Of a stretch of 52,803 nt of DNA, positions 34,666 to 42,464 are shown in pieces. This DNA is from an archaeon CG10_big_fil_rev_8_21_14_0_10_43_11. Lineage in GTDB: Archaea > Nanobdellota > Nanobdellia > PEZQ01. Position numbers and translations under genes: made by a program. The first letter of the stretch is position 1. Each line of letters starts with the position of its first letter. Under the pieces are notes generated by a model. It saw only the letters and a program-made list of their open reading frames with translations, searched no databases and had not been told where the DNA came from. The stretch lies in contig PEZQ01000009.1 in NCBI GenBank assembly GCA_002763265.1, forward strand, positions 1-52,803, written 5' to 3'.

Positions 34666-36954
34666 TTAGCGCTTTGCCTCAAGTTTTGCTACGCGAAGTT
34701 TTGTTTCAAGCGCCACATCGGGATTAAGCGAGATAGAATCAATACCGCGCTCAACAAGGAATTTTGCGTATTCAGGATGGTCTGACGGCGCTTGCCCGCA
34801 AATGCCCACATACTTCTTGTTTTTGTGCGCGTCACGAATCAGTTTGTCAATCAAGCGCAGCACTGCTGGGTTTCGTTCATCAAATTCTTTGCCAAGCAAG
34901 ACACTATCTCTGCTCATGCCAAGCGTGAGCTGAGTTAAGTCATTTGAGCCAATGCTAAACCCGTCAAAAAGTTCGCTAAACTCGTCAACCATCATAATGT
35001 TTGACGGAATTTCAGCCATAACAATGATTTTAAGCCCGTCTTTTTCGCGCTTCAGCCCTTCACTTGCCATAATGGCAAGCACTGCTTTTGCTTCTTTGAT
35101 AGTGCGACAGAACGGGACCATGATAACCACGTTTCTAAGCTTCAAATCATATATGACTTTGTGCAATGCCTTGCATTCTAAACGAAACGCTGGTTCAAAC
35201 GTTTTATTGATGTAGCGAGACGCGCCACGCCATCCAATCATAGGGTTTTCCTCCTCAGGCTCATACTTCTCACCCCCTTTGAGCGTGCGATACTCATTTG
35301 TTTTAAAATCAGAGAGCCGAAGCGTGACCATGCGGGGATAGAACGCGCCAGCAATTTTTGCAATACCCTCAGCAAGCTTATCAATGTAGACGTGCGCGCG
35401 TCCTTGCGCTATCATATGAAGAGGATGCTCACCAATATAGTTTGCAATAATAAATTCTTCACGCGCAAGACCCACCCCGTCAACAGGCAGTTGGGCAACG
35501 TCAAACGCAGTGTCAGGCTCGCCAATGTTTACCATAATCTTTGTCTTTGTGTTTGGAATAGTAGTAATCTTTGTTTTCTTCACTACAAAGTCAAGCATGC
35601 CCTTCCACACACGACCCTCGCCTCCAGTACAATCAACCGTGACCTCTTGACCATTTTTGAGCACGTGAGACGCTGACGCAGTTCCTACAATTGCAGGCAC
35701 CCCAAGCTCGCGTGACACAATTGCAGCATGGCTTGTTGAGCCGCCAAGGTCAGTTACGATTGCTGACGCAATTTTCATGATGGGCTCCCAATCAGGGTCA
35801 GTCATGGTAGTAACAAGCACTTCACCTTTTTTGAATTGGTGAATGTTCTCAGCACTGTTGATAACACGCACGTTTCCTGCACCAATCTTTCTGCCAATTG
35901 CTTTTCCGCGCACAAGAATCGTGCTTTCTTCTTTGAGCGCGTAATGTTCAAGAGCGTGTTCATGTTTTAAAGCATGAACTGTTTCTGGTCTGGCTTGCAG
36001 GATGTAGAGTTTATGCGACTGCCCGTCTAACGCCCACTCCAAATCCATAGGCCGCTTGTAATGGTTTTCAACACGCGTACAATAATCCGCAAGCTGCGTA
36101 ATCTGCTGGTCTTTGAGCACGAACTGCTCGCGGTCTTTTTTAGAAACCTTCTTTTCACTATTGCCTTTGCTTGAGCGCACAAACTTTATTTTTTTGCTTC
36201 CAAGCTTCTTTGAGAGAATTGTGTTTGTTGGTTTGAGCACAACAAACTCGTCGGGCGTTACTTTACCTTGCACAATGTACTCGCCAAGACCCCAGCTTCC
36301 ATTGATAAACACCACATTTCTAAAACCCGAATCAGGGTCAAGCGTAAACGCAACTCCTGACGATGCAAGGTCGCTGCGAATCATGCGCTGAACCGTAACG
36401 GACAAAAAAACTTTGAAATGGTCAAAACCCATGTCTTCACGATAACTAATCGCGCGATTCGTAAAAAGCGAGGCAAAACAATCCTTCACTTTTCCAAGCA
36501 AATCAGCTGCTCCATGCACGTTAAGATACGTTTCCTGTTGTCCTGCAAAACTCGCATTGGGAAGGTCTTCTGCTGTTGCAGATGAGCGAACCGCAACGTA
36601 CAATCCCTTGCCAAACTGTTTTTCAAATTTCTTGTAGGCGTCACGAATCGCCGTTTCCAACTCTTTTGAGATTGAACCATTTCTAATAAGGCGGCGTATT
36701 TTTGCGCCAGTTTTTTGAAGCGACGCGATGCTGTGCACGTCAAGACTGTTGAGTGCTAAGGTGATTTTCTCATGAAGCCCGGAATACTCAATATAATGCT
36801 GGTATGCGTGTGCGGTGATGGCAAAAAATTCGGGAATGGGCACGTTAACGTTATTAATCATCTCTCCGAGTGATGATGTTTTTCCGCCAACGCGCGGCGT
36901 GTCTGTTTTATTAATTTGGTTGTACCATAAAATAAATTCCTGGCCCATACGCAT
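34666..36954 (-). CDS. ppsA: Phosphoenolpyruvate synthase
   Basis: Converts pyruvate and ATP to phosphoenolpyruvate, AMP and phosphate; it is reversible in some archaea. The 762-residue protein has the N-terminal ATP-grasp domain (GGKTSSLGEMI; VAVRSSATAEDLPNASFAGQ), the phosphohistidine domain with GGSTSHAAIVSRELGVPAIV, and the C-terminal PEP-binding barrel (FSIGSNDLTQLTLG, CGQAPSDHPEYA). The second residue of the catalytic-Cys region reads YVGICGQ. TTTTATAATT about 22 bases upstream of ATG 36954 is the promoter. It heads the ppsA-unknown-eno operon. Confidence 0.96.
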   Translation of the reverse strand: MRMGQEFILWYNQINKTDTPRVGGKTSSLGEMINNVNVPIPEFFAITAHAYQHYIEYSGLHEKITLALNSLDVHSIASLQKTGAKIRRLIRNGSISKELETAIRDAYKKFEKQFGKGLYVAVRSSATAEDLPNASFAGQQETYLNVHGAADLLGKVKDCFASLFTNRAISYREDMGFDHFKVFLSVTVQRMIRSDLASSGVAFTLDPDSGFRNVVFINGSWGLGEYIVQGKVTPDEFVVLKPTNTILSKKLGSKKIKFVRSSKGNSEKKVSKKDREQFVLKDQQITQLADYCTRVENHYKRPMDLEWALDGQSHKLYILQARPETVHALKHEHALEHYALKEESTILVRGKAIGRKIGAGNVRVINSAENIHQFKKGEVLVTTMTDPDWEPIMKIASAIVTDLGGSTSHAAIVSRELGVPAIVGTASASHVLKNGQEVTVDCTGGEGRVWKGMLDFVVKKTKITTIPNTKTKIMVNIGEPDTAFDVAQLPVDGVGLAREEFIIANYIGEHPLHMIAQGRAHVYIDKLAEGIAKIAGAFYPRMVTLRLSDFKTNEYRTLKGGEKYEPEEENPMIGWRGASRYINKTFEPAFRLECKALHKVIYDLKLRNVVIMVPFCRTIKEAKAVLAIMASEGLKREKDGLKIIVMAEIPSNIMMVDEFSELFDGFSIGSNDLTQLTLGMSRDSVLLGKEFDERNPAVLRLIDKLIRDAHKNKKYVGICGQAPSDHPEYAKFLVERGIDSISLNPDVALETKLRVAKLEAKR

Positions 36955-36970
36955 ATAATAAAATCTGGTT

Positions 36971-36980
36971 AATTATAAAA
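36971..36980 (-). promoter_or_regulatory. TATA-like box of the ppsA operon
   Basis: TTTTATAATT on the minus strand, centred about 22 bases before ATG 36954, typical of a leaderless archaeal promoter. Confidence 0.45.
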
Positions 36981-37019
36981 CTTACTTAGAACTGCCAAAC
37001 CGAGTTGTTGACAATAAAC

Positions 37020-37027
37020 CTTTTAAA
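37020..37027 (+). promoter_or_regulatory. TATA-like box of rps2
   Basis: CTTTTAAA centred about 28 bases before ATG 37053, implying a leaderless or nearly leaderless message. This decides the rps2 start against the longer in-frame start at 37005. Confidence 0.5.
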
Positions 37028-37052
37028 GGGTTGTGTGGTTATACTCGACGTA

Positions 37053-37682
37053 ATGACAGCAAGCACAAAAACTGATGAACAACAGAATGTGAAGGGATTG
37101 CTTACCGCGCTTGACGATTACTTAGCATCAGGCATTCACATTGGTATGAAGTTCAAAACCAAGTTCATGCGCGATTACATTTACAAAGTTCGCGAAGATG
37201 GTCTTGCTATTCTTGACATTCAAAAAATTGATGAACGCATCAAAATCGCAGCAAAATTCTTATCACAATTCGAACCAAATGATATTATCGTGGTTGGCAG
37301 GCGTGATAATGCAAAAAAACCAATCAGTATGTTCTCACGTGTCACGGGGTGTCGCGCTGTTCAGGGGCGATACTATCCTGGAACGCTTACAAATCCTATT
37401 ATTCCCTCCTACACTGAAGCAAAAGCATTGCTTATTGCAGATCCCTGGATTGACAAGAACGCAATCAAGGATGCAGTAATATCTCGCGTGCCCATTGTGG
37501 GACTTGCAGACACAAACAACTCAACCCAGAACGTTGACTTGATTATTCCCTGCAACAACAAAGGAAAACGCAGTCTTGGCGTTGCATTTTACTTGCTTGC
37601 CCGCGAATACCTAAAAACGCGCGGTGACATCAAAACAGATGACGAGTTCAAATACACCATTGATGACTTCTCAGAAGAATAA
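37053..37682 (+). CDS. rps2: Ribosomal protein S2
   Basis: Small-subunit protein S2 (eukaryotic uS2/SA), 209 residues. Characteristic segments are GIHIGMKFKTKFMRDYIYKV, LAILDIQKIDERI, the PGTLTNP motif and ADPWIDKNAIKDAVISRVPI followed by GLADTNN. The start ATG 37053 fits the promoter spacing. The C-terminus is short and acidic (IDDFSEE). It stands alone rather than in the usual archaeal rpoN/rpoK-eno-rps2 cluster, although eno and rpoK are both within 5 kb. Confidence 0.95.
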   Translation: MTASTKTDEQQNVKGLLTALDDYLASGIHIGMKFKTKFMRDYIYKVREDGLAILDIQKIDERIKIAAKFLSQFEPNDIIVVGRRDNAKKPISMFSRVTGCRAVQGRYYPGTLTNPIIPSYTEAKALLIADPWIDKNAIKDAVISRVPIVGLADTNNSTQNVDLIIPCNNKGKRSLGVAFYLLAREYLKTRGDIKTDDEFKYTIDDFSEE

Positions 37683-37685
37683 CCG

Positions 37686-38264
37686 CTAAAATGTTTGTTT
37701 GAGAATAGAAAAGAATTGTTCATTCTTTTTTTTGACTTCTTTGAGCTTACTGTTTGCTTTTTCAACAAGACGGGTAAAATACGCTTTTGGAACAACAATA
37801 GTGCCACGTTCAGCAACAAGCGTGTCAATTTTTTGTGACGTGTTAATTTCAACAATGATTTGTTTTTGTGCAGAAAAAATCGTGCTCTTTTTCAGGCCCG
37901 CAACACGCGCGCAAGCAAGTAATGCATTTGCGTTTTCTAGCGTCTTACAACCAACGTGCATGATAAGACCTTCCATTCTAAACCACACTTCCTCATCAGT
38001 GCGGGTGACAAGTTCTTTGAGTGTTTCAAACATGGCATCAGCATCAACAAATGTGTGTTTTTTGTGAACAAATAATGACTCATCTTTTCTCCCACTCTCA
38101 GGAAGGGTAATAAGCGTGATTCTGCCACTGCATGTTGAAGTCGTGTAAAACGCATCCTTACTATTGAGAAAGTCAATCATGGTGCCGATGTCTTCGTCAA
38201 CACGCCCAATCTTTCGCGCGTCAGCTAATTTTTGCATGCTTGTGCGCTTCCACTCTAAAAACAT
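37686..38264 (-). CDS. taw3: tRNA wybutosine-synthesis protein Taw3 (TYW3 family)
   Basis: Methyltransferase for the 7-aminocarboxypropyl-demethylwyosine step of wyosine modification at G37 of tRNA-Phe. The 192-residue protein has FLNSKDAFYTTSTCSGRITLI near the N-terminus (the STCSGRI family signature) and VWFRMEGLIMHVGCKTLENA in the middle. Length fits the family. It converges with rps2 across three bases. Taw1 and Taw2 are not in the window. Confidence 0.9.
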   Translation of the reverse strand: MFLEWKRTSMQKLADARKIGRVDEDIGTMIDFLNSKDAFYTTSTCSGRITLITLPESGRKDESLFVHKKHTFVDADAMFETLKELVTRTDEEVWFRMEGLIMHVGCKTLENANALLACARVAGLKKSTIFSAQKQIIVEINTSQKIDTLVAERGTIVVPKAYFTRLVEKANSKLKEVKKKNEQFFSILKQTF

Positions 38265-38297
38265 GAAAGAGTAGAAATGCTACCTGCTTTATAAACC

Positions 38298-38687
38298 TTA
38301 TAGCTTTGCTTCCTGCTCAAGATAATAGTCTACGTTTGGTGGAAAAGAAGGATTGTGTTTTTTAGAGTAGGATTCAATAACTGGTTTTGAAAGCTTCTGT
38401 TCTACCATGAACGCGCGCCAATTATAGACTTCTTCATGTGCACGAACATCATAGAGTGTTGCATCAATACCAAGGGTATCACCTATGCGTTCAGCATGCA
38501 TGCATTCAGCAAGCGCGTCAGTTAGAGTCAAAAGGGGAAACGGGGGTTTGTCAGCACGCGCCCCATCAAAACGCTTCAAAACGTAACCGGCTTTGACTGC
38601 ATAATGTTTTTCCGTATACTTTGCCTGAAGATATGTAAGCGCATCACGCAAGGGATTGAGCGTGTTAATACTCATTTTCACAAGCAT
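38298..38687 (-). CDS. Hypothetical protein
   Basis: A 129-residue soluble protein, not recognised (LNPLRDALTYLQAKYTEKHY; NPSFPPNVDYYLEQEAKL). No signal peptide, membrane segment or metal-binding motif. ATG 38687 or ATG 38675 could be the start; CCTTTTATGC upstream fits either. It runs toward taw3 on the same strand, 33 bases away, and diverges from the DUF192 genes. Confidence 0.6.
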   Translation of the reverse strand: MLVKMSINTLNPLRDALTYLQAKYTEKHYAVKAGYVLKRFDGARADKPPFPLLTLTDALAECMHAERIGDTLGIDATLYDVRAHEEVYNWRAFMVEQKLSKPVIESYSKKHNPSFPPNVDYYLEQEAKL

Positions 38688-38766
38688 TCTGCTTTCAAAA
38701 AGAGCATAAAAGGATTACGGTGCTACAAAACATTAAAAGCACAGAACAACACGTAGGTACACGGGC

Positions 38767-39114
38767 ATGGCAATGATTCAAAACATCACAAAAAAGAAAC
38801 ACCTCATAAAAAATGTCAAGTACTGCAACTCATTTATTTCAAAAAGCCTCGGCGCCATGTTTAAACGCCGCGTTGACAAAGCATACGTGTTCCCGCTTGA
38901 TTTTGAAAGCAAATATGCTGCAACCATTCATATGATGTTTGTTTTTACGCCCCTTGTCGTATTGTGGCTTAATTCTGAGCGCGTTGTTATTGACAAAGTG
39001 CTTGCAAAACCCTGGCATGTATACGCGCCAAGCGAGCCTGCACGTTGGGTAATTGAACTGCCCCCAAAACACGTTGACCACGTAGAGATTGGAGACTATC
39101 TTGAGTTTTTATGA
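38767..39114 (+). CDS. DUF192 (UPF0127) family protein, cytoplasmic form
   Basis: A 115-residue DUF192 protein without a signal peptide. The domain reads SLGAMFKRRVDKAYVFPLDF then VVLWLNSERVVIDKVLAKPW, the usual GLMFR-x-GMLFVF and I-DKV segments being modified. Function of the family is unknown. It overlaps the next gene, a second DUF192 protein, as ATGA, so the pair is coupled. Confidence 0.78.
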   Translation: MAMIQNITKKKHLIKNVKYCNSFISKSLGAMFKRRVDKAYVFPLDFESKYAATIHMMFVFTPLVVLWLNSERVVIDKVLAKPWHVYAPSEPARWVIELPPKHVDHVEIGDYLEFL

Positions 39115-39545
39115 AACACAAAACCAGCATCCTCACCCTTACTGTTTTATTTATGCTTGGCTGCACGAGCATAAGCACCACACAACCCACAGTCACGATT
39201 GCAAACCACACATTTTATGTTGACCTTGCAAAAAGCGCGTTTGAAAAAAACACGGGATTGAGTAATCGTTACACGCTTGCACAAGATTGGGGCATGCTTT
39301 TTGTGTATGAAGAAGAGCAACAGGTGCGCTACTGGATGAAAGATATGCGCTTCCCACTTGATATTATGTGGCTTGATGAAAACCGCACTATCACACACCT
39401 TGTTGAAAACGCGCCTGCATGCAAAACAGCGTGCCAAATATATGACGCAAATGCAACCTACATTCTTGAAGTGAACGCAGGAATCATTCAAGCACTCAAT
39501 GTGAGCACAGGAGATATGGTCATGTTTCACTTTGTTGAAAACTAA
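39111..39545 (+). CDS. DUF192 (UPF0127) family lipoprotein
   Basis: A 144-residue DUF192 protein with an N-terminal signal and lipobox (LFMLGC, Cys18), so it is probably a surface lipoprotein. The domain is canonical: GLSNRYTLAQDWGMLFVYEE, YWMKDMRFPLDIMWLDE, APACKTACQIY and YILEVNAGII. It overlaps the preceding DUF192 gene by four bases and the convergent helicase gene by four bases. Confidence 0.88.
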   Translation: MKHKTSILTLTVLFMLGCTSISTTQPTVTIANHTFYVDLAKSAFEKNTGLSNRYTLAQDWGMLFVYEEEQQVRYWMKDMRFPLDIMWLDENRTITHLVENAPACKTACQIYDANATYILEVNAGIIQALNVSTGDMVMFHFVEN

Positions 39546-40768
39546 TGGCGTTGGCGATGATTTCTTCCATGAGCTACTCTGCTGCGGCTCTGGTTTCTAT
39601 GGTGTTTGCGCGGGCCAAAATTGCGTCGTCTTTCCTCATCGCCATGCTCAAGGGCCACGCGCTGCACATAGGGTGTTTGAACGCGCTCAATGTGAAGGTC
39701 ATTTTCGTGGAGAACGTGCGAAAACTTCTCATGGTCGCGAGCAGAAAGCAGATTAATTGCAATACCTGCTTCACCTGCGCGGGCAGTTCTGCCAATACGA
39801 TGCACGTACTGGTTTGCCTCGTCAGGAATGTCAAAATTGTAGACGTGGGATACGCCAGAAATATCAAGACCGCGCGCAGCAACATCAGTGCACACAAGCA
39901 CGAGTTCTTCGCCAGTATTGAATTCCTCCATCACATTTGAGCGACGATTTTGCGAGAATCCGCCATGAATCGCTTTTGCGTCAATGTCTTGTTTTTTAAG
40001 GCTTTTTGCAACGCGGTCAACCATTCTTCGGGAATTACAAAATACCATCACAAGGCCTGATTTTTCTCGTTTGAGCAAGTACACAAGAACAGACAGTTTC
40101 AGTCCATCCTCAACATCGTAATAGATTTGATGAAGCTTTTTTGGGTCAACAAGTGTGCTTGCAATAACGCGCACAGGATTATTCATATGCTTTTGAGACA
40201 AGTGTACTACGTCCTCAGTGATGGTTGCAGAAAAAAGCATGGTTTGACGTTCTTTTGGCGTTTTTGAAATGATTCGCTCAACATCGTCTTTAAAGCCCAT
40301 ATCAAACATTTTGTCTGCTTCATCGAGCACGAGAAAACGCGTATTTTGAAGATTAATAGTTCTTCGTGACACGTGGTCGAGAATCCGGCCCGGCGTGCCA
40401 ACAACTACGTCAGCGCTTTGTAATTTTCTTATTTGCGGCTCAATACCCACACCACCATACACGGCGATTACTGAGAGTTTTGTGTGTTTTGAAAATGCCT
40501 TAATTGCGTTACAGACTTGTTCTGCAAGCTCGCGTGTTGGCGTGAGAACCAGCGCTTGCACGCTGCCTGAACGCGTTGTATTTTGGATAATTGCTGATGC
40601 AAATGCAAGTGTTTTTCCAGAACCTGTTGCTGAGGCGCCAATAATGTCTCTTCCTGAGACTATGAGTGGAATTGTTTTTTCCTGAATCTCTGTTGGTTTT
40701 TCAAAACCGTGTTCGTTAATTGCTGTTATAAGGGCGTTTTGTACGCCTAATTCTTTAAATGTTGTCAT
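39542..40768 (-). CDS. DEAD-box RNA helicase
   Basis: ATP-dependent RNA helicase of superfamily 2, 408 residues. Motifs in order are Q motif (FEKPTEIQEKTIP), I (ATGSGKT), Ia (PTRELAEQ), II (DEAD in LVLDEADKMFD), III (SAT), IV, V (DVAARGLDISG) and VI (HRIGRTARAG). The C-terminal tail is short, basic and His/Arg-rich (HHRNQSRSRVAHGRNHRQRH), probably binding RNA. The neighbours give no specific substrate. Confidence 0.94.
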   Translation of the reverse strand: MTTFKELGVQNALITAINEHGFEKPTEIQEKTIPLIVSGRDIIGASATGSGKTLAFASAIIQNTTRSGSVQALVLTPTRELAEQVCNAIKAFSKHTKLSVIAVYGGVGIEPQIRKLQSADVVVGTPGRILDHVSRRTINLQNTRFLVLDEADKMFDMGFKDDVERIISKTPKERQTMLFSATITEDVVHLSQKHMNNPVRVIASTLVDPKKLHQIYYDVEDGLKLSVLVYLLKREKSGLVMVFCNSRRMVDRVAKSLKKQDIDAKAIHGGFSQNRRSNVMEEFNTGEELVLVCTDVAARGLDISGVSHVYNFDIPDEANQYVHRIGRTARAGEAGIAINLLSARDHEKFSHVLHENDLHIERVQTPYVQRVALEHGDEERRRNFGPRKHHRNQSRSRVAHGRNHRQRH

Positions 40769-40985
40769 AGTTAATTATATCATTACTAGTTGATTATTCC
40801 TCTTTTTTTGAGTGAAAGAAGCAGAAAAAGCACGCGAATTGTGTTGTCCCGCTAAATCCTACAAGAGAGGAACACACTAACGCGCTTTATAAGTCTTGCG
40901 TATCCTGTTTTTTCAATAATGAATAGGTAATGCTCTTTTCAAACAGCCACAATAGTTAAAAAGGCATGCCGTAGAAAAAACACCA
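40769..40985. other. Intergenic region between the helicase and the asparagine-synthetase-like gene
   Basis: A 217-base gap. On the plus strand two TATA-like boxes are visible: CTTTATAAG near 40885 and AGTTAAAAAGG near 40955, the latter about 30 bases before ATG 40986. The first could drive a short transcript of about 70 bases, but no RNA family or clear hairpin was recognised. Confidence 0.35.
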
Positions 40986-41828
40986 ATGAGACCGCACATA
41001 CGCGCTGATAAAGACGCATACAAAGCATGGGTCAACTCGCTTAGCATTAAAAACGAGCATGAAGGCGAGAAACTCAAGAAAGTGATTATTGACCGGTTCC
41101 ACACCTTTTTTGATGAAGTTGACGGGTTTGATTTGCTCTTTTCTGGCGGTGTTGACTCAACTACTATTGCGTTTCTTGCAAAGCAGCGGGGCAAAAAGTT
41201 TACGGCACTTGCTGCAGGCGTTAAAGACAGTTCTGACCTTATGTGGGCAAAAGGTGCTGCAGAAGATTTGGGGTTTCCCATTAAAACCGTTGAGTTTGGT
41301 GAAAACGAATTAACGCGCGACCTTCCTGAAATTGTCCGCATTATCAACACAACAGACCCGGTAAAAATCAGCATTGCCGTTCCCTTCTATTACGCGCTCA
41401 AAGCATCAAAAAACAGCGTGGTGTTCTCAGGGCTTGGAAGCGAAGAACTCTTTGCAGGATACCAGCGCCACGAGCAGGCAAAAAATGTTAATGAAGAATG
41501 CCTTACTGGTCTTAAGTTAATGTGGGAACGAGATATGGAACGAGACATCCCGCTTATGAACTATTATGGAAAAACACACATGCTCCCTTTTCTTGACTCA
41601 GAACTCGTCAGTTACGCGCTGCCCATAAAAGCAGAGCTTAAAATAAAAGACTCCTACAAGAAATGGATATTTCGCGATGCCGCATCAAAGCTTGGCGTGC
41701 CAAAGAAGTTTGCGTGGCGCGCAAAAAAAGCTGCGCAATACGGCAGTGGCACGATGAAACTTATGAAACGCGTTGCCAAGAAAAACAAGATGACCGTTAA
41801 AGAATGGGTTGTTTCACATAAAGCGTAA
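40986..41828 (+). CDS. Asparagine-synthetase-like ATP pyrophosphatase domain protein (no glutaminase domain)
   Basis: A 280-residue protein equal to the C-terminal synthetase domain of AsnB. The PP-loop SGGVDS is at 53-58, SGLGSEELFAGYQRHE is the second nucleotide-binding segment, and LPFLDSELVSYALPI and DSYKKWIFRDAA follow. The N-terminal glutamine amidotransferase domain (Cys2) is missing, so it would need free ammonia or a partner, or may act on another acid. Overlaps the convergent gene by 15 bases. Confidence 0.82.
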   Translation: MRPHIRADKDAYKAWVNSLSIKNEHEGEKLKKVIIDRFHTFFDEVDGFDLLFSGGVDSTTIAFLAKQRGKKFTALAAGVKDSSDLMWAKGAAEDLGFPIKTVEFGENELTRDLPEIVRIINTTDPVKISIAVPFYYALKASKNSVVFSGLGSEELFAGYQRHEQAKNVNEECLTGLKLMWERDMERDIPLMNYYGKTHMLPFLDSELVSYALPIKAELKIKDSYKKWIFRDAASKLGVPKKFAWRAKKAAQYGSGTMKLMKRVAKKNKMTVKEWVVSHKA

Positions 41829-42287
41829 TCGCGCGGTTAAGTCTTCAATTTCTTTATGCGCTGACTGTTCAACATCGTTTGTTTTGCGTGAGTCATCCTC
41901 AACAGGCACAGAAGCAATGCTTTGCGGTGAGAGTTTATTTTTAAGCAGGGTGTAGTGCATATTAAGCACGTCCTGAAATTCATCAAACTTGAGGCGCACG
42001 CCATTATGCAGGGTTTCTAAGTGCTCGATAAACTCAAGAAAATGGGCGCGAATCAGGCTTTTGTTTTCTTGTGAAAACGTGCCGCGAAGCACGATATCAC
42101 AGCGTTTTGTTGACTGGTCAATGCGCAGTACTGCTGAGCTCCCGCCAACAAGTTTGCTAAAACGGAACAGGAATGTGCTGTGTTGTTTTGATTTCCCGTA
42201 TGCAGAGTTGTTTTGAAAAATAATTGAGCCAAGAGGCAGGATGTCAAAATCAATATTGCATGAATCCTTTACGGTTACTAACTCCAT
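41814..42287 (-). CDS. Hypothetical protein
   Basis: A 157-residue protein, not recognised. The N-terminal two thirds look beta-rich (FDILPLGSIIFQNNSAYGKS, SSAVLRIDQSTKRCDIVLRG) and the rest helical. ATG 42287 fits a TTTATTATTAAA box about 25 bases upstream; the longer frame to 42338 would include the box. Three-prime end overlaps the asparagine-synthetase-like gene. Confidence 0.6.
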   Translation of the reverse strand: MELVTVKDSCNIDFDILPLGSIIFQNNSAYGKSKQHSTFLFRFSKLVGGSSAVLRIDQSTKRCDIVLRGTFSQENKSLIRAHFLEFIEHLETLHNGVRLKFDEFQDVLNMHYTLLKNKLSPQSIASVPVEDDSRKTNDVEQSAHKEIEDLTARLRFM

Positions 42288-42440
42288 AACGAGAACGTGA
42301 AACACATTTAATAATAAATACTTATTGCAACTCATCAATCACATTTATAAACCCATAGACAATAAACAAGATTATTGAAAACGAAAAAAGAGAGTAAAAA
42401 GACACCATTAGAACGTGATTTTTTACACTTATTTATCAAA

Positions 42441-42454
42441 AAAATATATATAAA
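42441..42454 (+). promoter_or_regulatory. TATA-like box of the RNase J gene
   Basis: AAATATATATAAAA directly upstream of ATG 42465, leaving little or no 5' leader. Confidence 0.45.
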
Positions 42455-42464
42455 ATGATTAGTT

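Noticed and set aside
40883-40985. A small non-coding RNA between two TATA-like boxes upstream of the asparagine-synthetase-like gene
   Set aside because: No C/D, H/ACA or other RNA signature and no strong hairpin could be seen; only the TATA-like box supports it.
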